From the NCBI GenBank assembly GCA_002951815.1, contig CP019454.1:2046001-2110000 (forward strand): DNA of 64,000 nt, written 5' to 3'. The position numbers were made by a program, and so were the translations under genes. Position 1 is the first letter of the stretch. Each line of letters starts with the position of its first letter. The DNA comes from Sulfobacillus thermotolerans (lineage in GTDB: Bacteria > Bacillota > Sulfobacillia > Sulfobacillales > Sulfobacillaceae). Positions 53,013-63,024 of the stretch are shown in pieces. Below the pieces are notes generated by a model. It saw only the letters and a list, made by a program, of their open reading frames with translations. It did not search any database and was not told the DNA's origin.

Positions 53013-54033
53013 TAAACTCACTCCTTAGGATGTCTGTGGGGGCTGTTGAGTGTCGTAGGATGAGCCTGCCCTTAAGGGGAGGGAGGCTGAAAAATTGTTT
53101 GTGACCCTCGATGTGGTCAATAAGTTGTGTTGCTAAAATTCGACCGATATCTCGCTTAGGAATTTGAACGGTAGTCAAAGGCGGATCAATATAAGAGGCA
53201 ATGTCTATATCGTCAATACCTGTTACGGAGATATCTTCTGGAACTTTAAACCCTTTGTCGTGTAGAGCACGAATTGCTCCGATTGCTAATAAGTCATTTG
53301 CCGCGGCAATTGCTGTGAAGGTTTGGCCATCATTTAAGACGTCTATTACACGCTCGTAGCCGGCCGATAAACTATCTTCCCACCGCGGAATTCCTTGAAT
53401 TAAATGCGGTCGAATCGGAATTCCAGCTTCGGAAAGGGCACGTTGATATCCGAGAAGTCGAGGATTTTGCTCAAGACGTTGGGCTTCGTGTCCTAAAAAT
53501 AATACCCGTTCATGTTTTAGACTGAGCAAGTGATACACGGCTAATTTCATGGCATCCACTAAATCCGCCGATACGTAGGGGATAGTGGGATTTTCAAGCC
53601 AGTCCCAATATGCGATAACCGGGAGTCCATTTAAATGAGATTGTAAATCTGCTACGCGCGTCCATTCAACAGGAGATAGGACGATCAATCCATCGTGTGC
53701 TTGGCGGCGGAGGGCGTCATAGTAGTCCCGTTCATTTAAGTCGCGATTAAATAAAGAAAAAGAATAACCCCTTCGGTAAGCCTCTTCTTCGATTCCTAAG
53801 ACGAGTTCCCCATAAAATGGATTGGTGACACTGTGCGTGATGCATGCGATATCTTGGGTCTTGCCTGTTTTTAGACTTCGGGCAATCCTGTGCGGCACGT
53901 AATTTAAGTCTTTGATGGCTTGAAGTACTCTTTGACGGACAGTCTCTTCAACGTAGCCATTGCTATTAAGTACTCGGGAAACAGTGGTTTCTGAAACTTC
54001 TGCACGAACCGCCACATCCTTGCGCGTTGCCAT
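53005..54033 (-). CDS. LacI family transcriptional regulator
   Basis: A 342-residue repressor. The N-terminal helix-turn-helix and hinge are TRKDVAVRAEVSETTVSRVL and RVLQAIKDLNYVPHRIARSL. The periplasmic-binding-protein-like core follows, with GIDDIDIASYIDPPLTTVQI and IPKRDIGRILATQLIDHI near the end. It lies inside the galactoside operon between the importer and the hydrolases and probably binds the near-perfect palindrome upstream of the binding-protein gene. AAGAGGTGATT precedes the ATG. Confidence 0.9.
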   Translation of the reverse strand: MATRKDVAVRAEVSETTVSRVLNSNGYVEETVRQRVLQAIKDLNYVPHRIARSLKTGKTQDIACITHSVTNPFYGELVLGIEEEAYRRGYSFSLFNRDLNERDYYDALRRQAHDGLIVLSPVEWTRVADLQSHLNGLPVIAYWDWLENPTIPYVSADLVDAMKLAVYHLLSLKHERVLFLGHEAQRLEQNPRLLGYQRALSEAGIPIRPHLIQGIPRWEDSLSAGYERVIDVLNDGQTFTAIAAANDLLAIGAIRALHDKGFKVPEDISVTGIDDIDIASYIDPPLTTVQIPKRDIGRILATQLIDHIEGHKQFFSLPPLKGRLILRHSTAPTDILRSEFND

Positions 54034-54073
54034 TGACTAATCACCTCTTGTTTATGTATAACGCCATTTGGAT

Positions 54074-54901
54074 TTAGCGGCTATATCCAGACATAATCCC
54101 GGAGATAAAATTACGCCTTAATAAGGCAAATAGAATCAACATTGGCAGTGTTGCGATACTTGCTGCCAGCATTACCATGCCATAATTAGGTAATGTTTGG
54201 ACGCTCTCCAAGATGCTTAATGCAACGGGAATTGTGTAGCTGGATGAATTGTTTAACACGACTAGTGGCCATAATAGATTGGTCCATGAAGCCAAAAAGA
54301 CAATAATACTTAAAGCGGATAAGGTTGAGCGTGATAGTGGGACCACAATGCGAAAATAAATACTGAGTTCGGATAATCCATCAATCCTTGCTGCGTCAAT
54401 TAACTCCTCAGGAAAAGACAAAAAGGCTTGTCGCATTAAAAAGACCCCAAATACCGAAGGTACAGCAGGTAAAATAATCGCCCACCAGGTATCAATCAGA
54501 TGTAAATGTGTCATCAAAATAAACAAGGGAATTAACGTCACTTGAGCAGGAATCATAAGGGCTCCTAATACTACGGCAAAGATCGTGTTCCGACCTCGGA
54601 ACTGATAGCGTGCAAATCCATACCCAGCCATAGATGAAAAGGTGACGGCGACTATCGTGGTGCCTCCAGCAATAACAATACTGTTAAGGATTGCCCGGAA
54701 GATGTCAACGCTTCCATTAGTCATTAAGGCGTGAAAGTTAGCCTGCAGAGAATGGCCAATCCACAGGTCTGGAGAGACTCCCAAAATCTGCTGATTACTT
54801 TGTGTTCCTGCAATAAACATCCAGTAAACAGGAAAAACAGAGATCACAAAACCAATAATGACGACAATATGCAACAAGCTGGCACTTAATTTTTTTTTCA
54901 T
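54074..54901 (-). CDS. Sugar ABC transporter permease (MalG family)
   Basis: A 275-residue inner-membrane permease with six predicted helices. The EAA loop reads EELIDAARIDGLSELSIYFR with the GLS variant of the EAA...G motif, and the C-terminus has the usual RRNFISGIMSGYSR. Its start overlaps the MalF-like gene by 4 nt. No ATPase gene is present in the operon; such CUT1 importers often share an MsmK-type ATPase coded elsewhere. Confidence 0.9.
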   Translation of the reverse strand: MKKKLSASLLHIVVIIGFVISVFPVYWMFIAGTQSNQQILGVSPDLWIGHSLQANFHALMTNGSVDIFRAILNSIVIAGGTTIVAVTFSSMAGYGFARYQFRGRNTIFAVVLGALMIPAQVTLIPLFILMTHLHLIDTWWAIILPAVPSVFGVFLMRQAFLSFPEELIDAARIDGLSELSIYFRIVVPLSRSTLSALSIIVFLASWTNLLWPLVVLNNSSSYTIPVALSILESVQTLPNYGMVMLAASIATLPMLILFALLRRNFISGIMSGYSR

Positions 54902-55812
54902 ATGTTTGCCCTCTCACGACTAACGCGCAGTTGAACGATTGACAATAACGCAATTAAAACGGCTACGGCAAAAGCTATGGCCGAGGCGTAACCAAAGTGA
55001 AATTGTTGAAAGGCAACTTGGTATAAGTATAGAACGGGCGTCATACTTGAATGTTCTGGGCCACCAGCCGTTAGAATATAGGGTTCAGTAAATAGTTGCA
55101 ATGTGCCAATAGTGGATAGCACGGACTCGAATAGTAAAATTGGTGCTACAAGAGGTAAGGTAATGGATGCCCATTGTTTCACGGCTCCCGCTCCATCGAG
55201 GCTTGCCGCTTCATAAATCGATACCGGGATCGATTGCATGGCGCCTAGCAAAATAATTATATTGTAACCCGTCCAATGCCACGTCATTGCGATCATGATT
55301 GCAATTTTTGACCATTGGGGGGAATTAAGCCAATTAATCGGAGGTATGCCAAAAAGTCCGATAAAGTGATTCAATAGTCCATCTGGAGCTAAGAGAAACG
55401 AAAACACCAACGAGTAGGCAACCATGTCAATCAGTACTGGCAAAAAGAATCCTAACTGAAACAGGGCTCGGCCTTTCAAACGAGGAGAATTCAGCAGCGA
55501 TGCATATATGGCGGCTAACGTCAGCATAATCGGGACTTGGACAACGAGAATGATGCCGACGTTCAATAGGCTTTCCCAAAACTCCCCATCATTTAACAAC
55601 AACCGGTACTGGAAAAGACCTCGGAAGACTAAGTGTCCTGCTTGCCAGTGAGATAAACTGATAATGAAAGAGTAGATAATGGGGTAAACCAAAAATACTC
55701 CAAACATCACAATGAATGGTGTCAGAAACATATATGGTGTCACCATTAATTGCGCTCTACGTACTCTGGAACCCGTGTGCTGCAGGGATTCCGCGGGGGC
55801 TGGGGCACTCAT
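54898..55812 (-). CDS. Sugar ABC transporter permease (MalF family)
   Basis: A 304-residue permease with six predicted helices, and the EAA loop SIYEAASLDGAGAVKQWASI. YMFLTPFIVMFGVFLVYPII is the first membrane segment of the CUT1 group. It pairs with the MalG-type permease downstream to form the channel of the galactoside importer. A hairpin lies between it and the binding-protein gene upstream. Confidence 0.9.
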   Translation of the reverse strand: MSAPAPAESLQHTGSRVRRAQLMVTPYMFLTPFIVMFGVFLVYPIIYSFIISLSHWQAGHLVFRGLFQYRLLLNDGEFWESLLNVGIILVVQVPIMLTLAAIYASLLNSPRLKGRALFQLGFFLPVLIDMVAYSLVFSFLLAPDGLLNHFIGLFGIPPINWLNSPQWSKIAIMIAMTWHWTGYNIIILLGAMQSIPVSIYEAASLDGAGAVKQWASITLPLVAPILLFESVLSTIGTLQLFTEPYILTAGGPEHSSMTPVLYLYQVAFQQFHFGYASAIAFAVAVLIALLSIVQLRVSRERANI

Positions 55813-55845
55813 TAAGTTATCACTCCTAGCGTGGGATTGAAAAAG

Positions 55846-55872
55846 GGGGAAGGGATCCCCCGGGGATCCCCC
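55846..55872 (-). terminator. Intercistronic hairpin between binding protein and permease
   Basis: A 9-bp stem (GGGATCCCC at 55852-55860 with 55862-55870) is followed on the minus strand by a C/U-rich stretch with U5. It probably lets the binding protein be made in excess over the permeases by partial termination or mRNA protection. Confidence 0.55.
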
Positions 55873-55877
55873 TAAAT

Positions 55878-57191
55878 CTACGGCGCTATTGATTGCCCTG
55901 TTTGTTGGGAAATTTTTTGGGCTGCTTGTCTCATAGCAGTCGCGGCAGGAACACCATTTAAAACGGCCTCTTGCAATGCATTTTCGATGATAGGATGTGC
56001 GGTCTCCCAGTTTGACGTATGATTGACCACAGGTATTTCTTTGGCTTCCTCTGCAGCAAGTTCAAACACCTTTTGGTTATCAAAAAATGGCAAAGGTTTT
56101 TGAATAATGGGGTTAGAGTAATAAGGTAAATATGAGGGGAAAATTCCATAATGCATGGAATTGTTCAATGCCTGCGTATTGGTCATACAAAATTCAGCGA
56201 AGCTAACGGCCGTTTTGGGGTGCGGGGTAGAGGCCGAGATTAATAGATTAGATCCACCTAAATTGGCAGCGTGACTTCCGTTGGGTGTAAATGCAGGCAA
56301 CGGGAAAACGCCCCACTTGCCGCTTTGAGATGGAGCAGATTGCTCTATGGTCCCAACATACCAGATACCGTCTGGAGCCGTTGCAATTTGGTTGTTGGTG
56401 AAAGCCTGTATGGTGTCGTTCCAACCGTTGGCGTATGGTACGACGCTAAGTAAACCGTCTTTATACATTTCACGAAGTACATCAACTGCGCGAATGGAAG
56501 CTGGAGAAGTGATAGCAATTTGTCCTTTCTTATTAAACCAATACGTGTTTTGCTCATAGAGCATCTCGCGATATAAACCTGTTGAGCCTGAACCCCAAGT
56601 CGTTAGCTTGACTTGACCGTGATAGTGGTTCTCGATTTTCTGACCGGCCTGAATAAATTGTTGCCATGTTTGGATTGTTGATGGATTTACATCGGCTGCT
56701 TTAAACATATCTCGCCGATAAAAAATCATCGAGGGTCCAACGTCCCACGGTATCCCATAAATTTTCCCATTGGAAGTCAGGCTGGCCCATTTTTCAGCCG
56801 CAAACTTTGGCTTTAAACTTCCTACGTCTTTTGTAACATTGAGAAAACTTGTTGGAAATCGATTTAGAAATGATGGGGCAATATAGGTCTCAATCGTCAT
56901 GATGTCCGGAACGTTAGATCCCGAAGCGAGTTCGGCGTTTAACTTTGTATATGTGCTGGTAGGACTGTTCTCGATAATTACGTGAATTGTGACGTTTGGG
57001 TGTGCCTTCTCATAAAGAGCGGCATCGCGTTGCAAAGTATCTGCTGCTACATTCCAACTCATCACTGATAATGTAATGTGATGAGAACTGGTGCCGCTTG
57101 TTGCAGAAGTTGAGCCACAACCAGCGAGAGCTAACGAAAGCATACTGGTCGCGCCGATTGCGAAGATGCTTGTTCGTATATTTCGTGCCAT
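55878..57191 (-). CDS. Sugar ABC transporter substrate-binding lipoprotein (family 1)
   Basis: A 437-residue extracellular binding protein. It has a signal peptide ending in the lipobox LAGC, then the SBP family 1 pattern NVTIHVIIENSPTSTYTKL and NVPDIMTIE, with YGIPWDVGPSMIFYRRDMF in the middle. AAGGAGG stands 5 nt before the ATG at 57191. It is the first gene of the galactoside operon. The cargo is inferred from the GH36 and GH42 hydrolases to be a galactose-containing oligosaccharide. Confidence 0.9.
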   Translation of the reverse strand: MARNIRTSIFAIGATSMLSLALAGCGSTSATSGTSSHHITLSVMSWNVAADTLQRDAALYEKAHPNVTIHVIIENSPTSTYTKLNAELASGSNVPDIMTIETYIAPSFLNRFPTSFLNVTKDVGSLKPKFAAEKWASLTSNGKIYGIPWDVGPSMIFYRRDMFKAADVNPSTIQTWQQFIQAGQKIENHYHGQVKLTTWGSGSTGLYREMLYEQNTYWFNKKGQIAITSPASIRAVDVLREMYKDGLLSVVPYANGWNDTIQAFTNNQIATAPDGIWYVGTIEQSAPSQSGKWGVFPLPAFTPNGSHAANLGGSNLLISASTPHPKTAVSFAEFCMTNTQALNNSMHYGIFPSYLPYYSNPIIQKPLPFFDNQKVFELAAEEAKEIPVVNHTSNWETAHPIIENALQEAVLNGVPAATAMRQAAQKISQQTGQSIAP

Positions 57192-57232
57192 ACTGATCCT
57201 CCTTAAATAACAAATATTCGCAATAAAAAGTA

Positions 57233-57283
57233 ATATGAACACGTGTCCATATCAATCATCCTCAATATTATATGTTTTGTCAA
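57233..57283 (-). promoter_or_regulatory. Galactoside operon promoter with LacI-type palindromic operator
   Basis: On the minus strand a perfect -35 TTGACA (57278-57283), a 17-bp spacer and GATGAT (57255-57260) are followed by ATATGGACACGTGTTCATAT (57233-57252). That 20-bp palindrome has one mismatched pair and a central CG, as in LacI-family operators. The operator covers the likely start of transcription, so binding would block it. Confidence 0.7.
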
Positions 57284-57755
57284 TGCTGTCTGTTTTTTAT
57301 TTTTTAGCCAAATTTCTCTTTATTAGCGGAGTACTCTAATTATTTATTCGAAAAAGTTTGGGGTGTTCTGAGGTGTTTTAGCGCAGAGACGGGTAACTCT
57401 GCCGTTGGTTTGAGGAGGAGTTAGGACGTAGCGTTTGCGCTGTCGTGAAGAGATTGTTGTCTCTTGGTATAACTATTATTCGACAAACCAAGAATGTCCG
57501 GTGGGTCTCGGGTTTTTCGGTAATCCGAAAAAATTTACGGCAAGGGTTTGCTTGCTACATTTTGCATTTTGATGTTCTGGCTAGTTGGGGCGAGAGAACC
57601 CTGTTCCGTAATTGAGGCAAAGTTGGCACGGGCAATGGTTGCCGAACTCCATGCGATTTGAAGGGTTTATCGAAACGGGAGGGCCGCGTGTAATTTATGG
57701 GTAGCCAGAATTGCTACAGCATCAGCCACATGAGCAAAAATCCGTGCCATGTCAT
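57284..57755. other. 472-bp spacer, no gene seen
   Basis: Between the galactoside operon promoter and the end of the ROK regulator gene. The first part is AT-rich. Short frames at about 57540-57656 have no ribosome site or recognisable similarity. Nothing else can be supported. Confidence 0.5.
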
Positions 57756-58922
57756 TTACGCTTCACGCGTTTCAATGGCGGTATGTAACACCATGGCGCC
57801 GGCGCCAAAGACACTGGTTAGGTCGCCTAGGCTCGTGATTTGCACGGCAATTTGGCGGCGTCCTTCGGCAATCCCCCGAGCATTGACTGCTTCGTCAATT
57901 TCATGTCGAAGAAATTCCCCTAAATGGGATAATGGGCCGCCCAGAATAATCGTGTCGGGATCATAAATATTCGCCACATTCACGAGGCCGATTTTCAAAT
58001 ACGTCAACGTTTCTTCGACAGCTCGAACCGCCCAGTCTTCGCCTGCGGCGAAGCTAGTGAGGATGTGGTCGAGTTCAATCCACTGCCTGACATCGGCCGT
58101 GCGCATTGCGCGTTCGGTTAACGCGCGTACAGAGGCCATAGCTTCAAAACAACCGTGACGTCCGCAACGACACAGCGGGCCGTTCTCAACAATAACCATG
58201 TGGCCGACTTCAGTGCCCGCGCCCGTCGCACCTTGCATGAGGTTGCCTTCAACAACCGCACCTCCGCCAATGCCCATGCCGAGTGAGAGATAGAGCAAGA
58301 GTTCGCTATGTTGCGCTTCGCCAAAAAAGTATTCGCCTACGGCTCCCGCATTGGCATCGTTCACAATGAACACAGGCTCCCCAAACAGTCGGACAAAAAA
58401 GTCGCGCATGGGGACGTTGGTCCAACGAATATTAGGCGCATAAATCACATCACCCCCTGTGGAGATGATGCCGGGAATGGATATCCCAAATCCCAAGTAG
58501 CGTCCTTGGTCAATATCTTGGCGGAAGGCGGCGGCATCTTGGCCAATCGACTCGAGGACTTTTTCTGGAGGACTCGATAAATCGTAGTAGCCAATGGTTT
58601 GCCGTATAATACGGGCTTGCAAGTCAAACAAGATGACGTGGTAGCTACCGACGTCGATGGCGGCGCCAATAATGAAACCACCGGTGGGATTAATATCGAG
58701 CAATCGTTCGGGATGGCCGGGTCCTGCACTGACTGACCCTACTTCAGTTAGGATATGCTTTTGTAATAAACGTTGGGTCGCGACGGTAACGGTCGATTTT
58801 GTTAGCCCTAAAATTTCAGCGATGCGGCGACGTGAGGTGGGACCATTTTGACGAACAACGGTAAGAACAGCAATATCGTTCATTTGGCGCATTAAACTGT
58901 GGCGCGCCACAGAAATTGGCAT
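57756..58922 (-). CDS. ROK family transcriptional regulator (XylR-like)
   Basis: A 388-residue ROK repressor. The N-terminal winged helix is GPTSRRRIAEILGLTKSTVT, and the sugar-binding domain has IGAAIDVGSYHVILFDLQ and the ROK signature zone GAGTEVGHMVIVENGPLC followed by CRCGRHGCFEAM, the zinc-binding CxCGxxGCxE. It is divergent from xylose isomerase across 161 bp and probably represses it until xylose or glucose is bound. Confidence 0.9.
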   Translation of the reverse strand: MPISVARHSLMRQMNDIAVLTVVRQNGPTSRRRIAEILGLTKSTVTVATQRLLQKHILTEVGSVSAGPGHPERLLDINPTGGFIIGAAIDVGSYHVILFDLQARIIRQTIGYYDLSSPPEKVLESIGQDAAAFRQDIDQGRYLGFGISIPGIISTGGDVIYAPNIRWTNVPMRDFFVRLFGEPVFIVNDANAGAVGEYFFGEAQHSELLLYLSLGMGIGGGAVVEGNLMQGATGAGTEVGHMVIVENGPLCRCGRHGCFEAMASVRALTERAMRTADVRQWIELDHILTSFAAGEDWAVRAVEETLTYLKIGLVNVANIYDPDTIILGGPLSHLGEFLRHEIDEAVNARGIAEGRRQIAVQITSLGDLTSVFGAGAMVLHTAIETREA

Positions 58923-59013
58923 AGAAGCGAGCTCCTTGACCTGTAGATTATAGGTATCAGAGTATCACAGCATAATGGCCATGCCAAATGTATGATGAAA
59001 ATATTGCGAAATC

Positions 59014-59044
59014 TTTTAGCTTTGAGTCAAAATATCTGCTAAAA
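59014..59044. promoter_or_regulatory. Possible operator of the ROK regulator upstream of xylA
   Basis: TTTTAGC (59014-59020) and GCTAAAA (59038-59044) form a 7-bp inverted repeat with a 17-nt spacer just upstream of the xylA ribosome site. The position and the AT-rich arms fit a XylR-type operator, but the match to known ones is loose. Confidence 0.4.
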
Positions 59045-59083
59045 TGAACACAATCCGAATTAATTAAGGAGGAAGACTTTATT

Positions 59084-60217
59084 ATGGCGACTGATAAGTT
59101 GGCTCCGCAAAAAGACGATCATTTTACTTTTGGCTTGTGGACTGTTGGCAACCGAGGGCGAGATCCATTTGGTGATGCTGTTAGAGATACACTTGCGCCC
59201 ACAACGATTGTTAGGGAATTAAGTAAGCTGGGGGCTTATGGTATTACGCTTCATGATAATGACCTTATTCCCATGGAGGCAACTTCCGCTGAAAGAGACC
59301 GGATTGTGAACGAATTTCGCAAGGCATTAGACGAATTCGGCATGGTTGTACCGATGGTCACCGTGAACTTGTTTTATGATCCGATTTTTAAAGATGGAGC
59401 CTTTACCTCCTCAGCTCCAGCCGTAAGGCGTTTTGCGATAGACAAAGCCAAACGGGCGATCGATTTAGGGCAGGAGTTAGGAGCGCACATTTTTGTTGTG
59501 TGGGGTGGACGCGAAGGTGCGGAAGTCGATGGAGCGAAAGATCCCCGTGATGCGCTAGCGTGGTACCGGGAAGGAATTAATACACTAACCGAACATATTC
59601 GTAGTCGGCGCTACGATATGCGCATTGCTTTGGAACCGAAGCCTAACGAACCGCGCGGTGATATTTATTTGCCGACGGTGGGATCGATGTTATCGTTTAT
59701 TGGAACTCTCGATGATGCGGAACTTGTCGGAGTCAACCCCGAAATTGCGCATGCCAAAATGGCGGGTTTGAATCCAGTACACGAGATTGCCCAGGCCATT
59801 GACCAAAATAAGCTATTTCATATTGATCTTAATGATCAGCGGATTGCCCGTTTTGACCAAGATTTGCGCTTTGGGTCCGATGATATCAAGGGCGCGTTTT
59901 ATATCGTTAAACTACTTGAAGACAGCGGATACGATGGGCCTCTCCATTTTGATGCGCATCCCTACCGCACAGAAGATGCTGAAGGCGTCTGGGAATTTGC
60001 GCGTGGCTCTATGCGCAGCTACCTAGGATATCGGGAAAAAGTGCGTCAATTTCATACGGATGCGGAAATCTCTGGAGTTTTAGCGCGCATTCGGGAGTTA
60101 AATGAAACGGGGCCTGCTGTTGTGGATAGCTCAAGTTTGGCATACTGGCGCGAACGCGGCTATGCGTATGAAAAGCTTGACCAGCTTGTGACCGAGTTAC
60201 TCTTGGGGCTAAGATAA
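59084..60217 (+). CDS. xylA: Xylose isomerase (short, actinobacterial-type)
   Basis: A 377-residue isomerase interconverting D-xylose and D-xylulose (and glucose and fructose). The short length and the start [20 protein letters not shown] are of class I as in Streptomyces. Active-site features are [12 protein letters not shown] (catalytic His), [39 protein letters not shown] and LFHIDLNDQ with metal-binding residues. AAGGAGGAAG precedes the ATG. No xylulokinase is found nearby; an aldose epimerase follows. Confidence 0.95.
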   Translation: MATDKLAPQKDDHFTFGLWTVGNRGRDPFGDAVRDTLAPTTIVRELSKLGAYGITLHDNDLIPMEATSAERDRIVNEFRKALDEFGMVVPMVTVNLFYDPIFKDGAFTSSAPAVRRFAIDKAKRAIDLGQELGAHIFVVWGGREGAEVDGAKDPRDALAWYREGINTLTEHIRSRRYDMRIALEPKPNEPRGDIYLPTVGSMLSFIGTLDDAELVGVNPEIAHAKMAGLNPVHEIAQAIDQNKLFHIDLNDQRIARFDQDLRFGSDDIKGAFYIVKLLEDSGYDGPLHFDAHPYRTEDAEGVWEFARGSMRSYLGYREKVRQFHTDAEISGVLARIRELNETGPAVVDSSSLAYWRERGYAYEKLDQLVTELLLGLR

Positions 60218-60306
60218 GGGGCGGTAGGCTAACTTAGCCAAGCACAAGCGCACAGAGAATTACGACACCATTGCGTCACGTAGCGGAATTGGAGGGCCAC
60301 TTAGCT

Positions 60307-61254
60307 GTGGAGAAGGTCACGCACCATATTGGAGACATTGACGTTATTAGTTTGGAGAATCCCTATTGGGCCTGCCTTATTGCCCCAGCGCTGGGAGGAC
60401 AGATTCTGTCGTTGCGCTTCAAGCCGTTGAATTGGGAATTGCTCCGCGTGCCGAGTCACCAGAAAGCATGGGAAGATGAGCCATTCTTATTTGGTATTCC
60501 CATTTTAATCCCCCCTGGCCGGATTGCAGAAGGACAGTTTACCTGGAACGGGACTCATTACCACTGGCCTCAGAATGACACGGCTGGACCAAATCATCTT
60601 CATGGGTTTGTTTGGAATCGGCCATGGCGGGTTGTCGACGTGAGCGCGGCACATTTGTGGTTGACGCTAGGCGCGCAAGGCACTGCGGACCTGGCGTGGT
60701 ATATGGGGTCTCGCTTGAACGTTGGTGTGGAATATGCGTTGCGTGGCCCAGAGCTCCTAATTCGGGTCACAGCGCAAAATACGGGATCAATGAGCGTGCC
60801 ATTCGGCATAGGATTTCATACGACTTGGAACTTGCAAGAACAGGATTGGGAGGTACTGGTTCCTCGTGGGCGAGAGTGGGCCATGACTACGGCAGTGATG
60901 CCCAACGGAACATTTCTTCCCCATTTATCATCGTTGCGAGGTTTACCCGTTGGACGATTAGCCACGTCCGTAGTGGCTGATGCCTGTTACCGCCTCGATG
61001 ACGACGTTGATACCGCGGTATTCATGCGAGGTGCCGAGTCGGCTTTCGAATTTATTTGGCAACCCGATGCACAATTTCGTCAGTTGACGATCTTCCGGCC
61101 CTCGTTAAACAGTCCATTCATCTGCGTTGAGCCCTGTACGTGGACACACAACGCACCCAATTTGTCCGTAGACCAGGCTATCAGCGGAATGAGTGGCTTA
61201 GATTCAGGTGAGGAAAAGGTGTTTGAGTATCGTATTCTGGCTAATGCGCAGTAG
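60307..61254 (+). CDS. Aldose 1-epimerase family protein
   Basis: About 315 residues with the galactose-mutarotase fold. It shows IAPALGGQILSLRFKPLNWE, GIPILIPPGRIAEGQFTW, NHLHGFVWNRPW (substrate-binding His) and FGIGFHTTWNL with the second His, then the C-terminal FICVEPCTWTHNAPN carrying the catalytic Glu. GGAGGG lies 10 nt before the GTG at 60307; a TTG at 60271 lacks a ribosome site. It probably mutarotates xylose or glucose for the isomerase upstream. Confidence 0.85.
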   Translation: MEKVTHHIGDIDVISLENPYWACLIAPALGGQILSLRFKPLNWELLRVPSHQKAWEDEPFLFGIPILIPPGRIAEGQFTWNGTHYHWPQNDTAGPNHLHGFVWNRPWRVVDVSAAHLWLTLGAQGTADLAWYMGSRLNVGVEYALRGPELLIRVTAQNTGSMSVPFGIGFHTTWNLQEQDWEVLVPRGREWAMTTAVMPNGTFLPHLSSLRGLPVGRLATSVVADACYRLDDDVDTAVFMRGAESAFEFIWQPDAQFRQLTIFRPSLNSPFICVEPCTWTHNAPNLSVDQAISGMSGLDSGEEKVFEYRILANAQ

Positions 61255-61628
61255 AATTCGTTACAAATGTTCGTTTATTGATCGATCAGGGTGTCCGCGG
61301 TTAGATACAATATATCAATCTTTTTCCTCTTCGTATGATGTCGTTCTGCTGTAGATTTAAAGTATCCCAAAGGCCTACTTTAGGTAAATAAGGGATTTAA
61401 TCGTTTGATGTCTCCGTGTTAGCCACTTGTCCTAAGAGCGCGCTCTGTTCCTGTTGTGGCCCTCGGGGGAAGGAATTGGCGAAGGACAATCATGCTATGC
61501 TATGGATTAAAGGAACGTGTTCTCTTCAATATGCAACATCTGACACAAACCTTCGATTATCCACCTAGACAATTGGGGAAGAACGTAAACGCATTCACCG
61601 AAAGCCTTCAAGAATCATCCCAAGAGTT
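61255..61628. other. 374-bp spacer, no gene seen
   Basis: AT-rich after the epimerase gene. I see no ribosome site with an open frame, no strong hairpin with a U run and no repeats. Confidence 0.5.
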
Positions 61629-62936
61629 GTGCTGTTAGCTAAACATGTTATTGAGCAGCAGACAAATCAACGCAATTATGAAATAATTTTGACGAGAATA
61701 CAGAAATTCCATCCCAGGAAGTCCGATAGGAGGGGTTGTCAGACGATAAGACAAGAAATTTCCCAAATTGTCGCTGAGAATAGTGATGCGTTGTGGACTA
61801 TAGCACATACCATCCATGAACTTCACGAGTTACGGTTCGCCGAAGTTAAATCTGTCGCAGTGCTCACCCAATGGTTGACAGAACAAGGATTCAGCGTGGA
61901 AAGGCCCGTTGCCGACATGGTCACAGCATTTGTTGCGCATCGCATCATAGGAAAATGCGGAAATGGCCATCCGGCGGTGGCCTTTGTGGCGGAATATGAT
62001 GCGTTGCCTAACATGGGTCATGCGTGTGGCCATAATCTTATTGCGACTATGTCCGTAGGCGGTGCTGTCGCTCTGGCGACGTGGCTAGAAGACCACGAAT
62101 ACTCCGCCCATATCCAGGTCATTGGAAGCCCTGGCGAAGAAGGCGGTGGCGGCAAAATCTTTTTGCTTGAGAAGGGGGTTTTTGAAAACGTCGACTTGGC
62201 TCTGATGCTTCATCCAGCGGCAAACGACGAAGTGGCGCCGCAGTATCTGGCACGCGAAGGCATTGATGTGGAGTTCTTCGGTGTGGCAGCTCACGCCGCT
62301 GCTGCACCCGAACAGGGAATTAATGCGCTTGACGCCGTCGTCGCATTCTATCAGTTGCTTCATGCGCTACGTCCTCGTTTAAGGCCTACTGACCGGATTC
62401 ACGGCATTATTACTCATGGTGGAGATTCACCCAACGTTATCCCTGAATACACTAGTGCCCGCATCCTGGTTCGATCCATTGATGCTGAGCGTGTGCATGA
62501 GCTCTTAACATGGGTTGAAATGGCGGCGGATTCTGCAGCGAAAGGAACAGGTTGTCAATTTCGTTGGTCCCGGTTCGTGCCCTTTTATGAAAATGTTGTG
62601 CACAATTCTAAACTCACGGGTCTCGCTGAACACGTGTTTCGTGAATTCGGTCGTGTTCCGGTAACGGGTACACAGTCTCATGGCTCAACCGATATGGGAA
62701 ATGTCAGCCATCTGGTGCCATCTTTACATGCCAACATTGGGCTCGGTCAAGGTCTTGTTGCCCACACTCATGACTTTTGTACGGCAGCCGATTCGGTACA
62801 AGCTAGGCAGACGATGATTGATGGGGCTGGCATTTTGGCGACGATGGGGGCGCGCTATGTGACTGACATGGGGTTGCAAAATAGCGTGCATTCCCAATTC
62901 TTGCGACCCCAAGGGGTGTTTGTCGATAGAGATTGA
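61629..62936 (+). CDS. M20 family amidohydrolase (AbgB / N-acyl-amino-acid hydrolase type)
   Basis: The frame encodes up to 435 residues. The conserved enzyme begins at about residue 40 and shows AFVAEYDALPNMGHACGHNL (first metal-binding motif), VIGSPGEEGGGGKIFLLEKG, GVAAHAAAAPEQGINALDAV and STDMGNVSHLVPSLHANIG, all of the aminobenzoyl-glutamate/M20D group. It would hydrolyse an N-acylated amino acid or peptide-like amide. The start is unclear: AGGAGGGG at 61728-61735 points to a start near 61746, but the in-frame codon there is ATA; the GTG at 61629 has no ribosome site. It is followed by an MFS transporter after 88 nt. Confidence 0.85.
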   Translation: MLLAKHVIEQQTNQRNYEIILTRIQKFHPRKSDRRGCQTIRQEISQIVAENSDALWTIAHTIHELHELRFAEVKSVAVLTQWLTEQGFSVERPVADMVTAFVAHRIIGKCGNGHPAVAFVAEYDALPNMGHACGHNLIATMSVGGAVALATWLEDHEYSAHIQVIGSPGEEGGGGKIFLLEKGVFENVDLALMLHPAANDEVAPQYLAREGIDVEFFGVAAHAAAAPEQGINALDAVVAFYQLLHALRPRLRPTDRIHGIITHGGDSPNVIPEYTSARILVRSIDAERVHELLTWVEMAADSAAKGTGCQFRWSRFVPFYENVVHNSKLTGLAEHVFREFGRVPVTGTQSHGSTDMGNVSHLVPSLHANIGLGQGLVAHTHDFCTAADSVQARQTMIDGAGILATMGARYVTDMGLQNSVHSQFLRPQGVFVDRD

Positions 62937-63024
62937 TTGATTTTCAAAACCCAAGGGAATGGCAAGAATTCAAGTTTAGGTAAACCGTAGCGTTCATGAC
63001 CATTATGAGGGGAGATAAAAGGAA

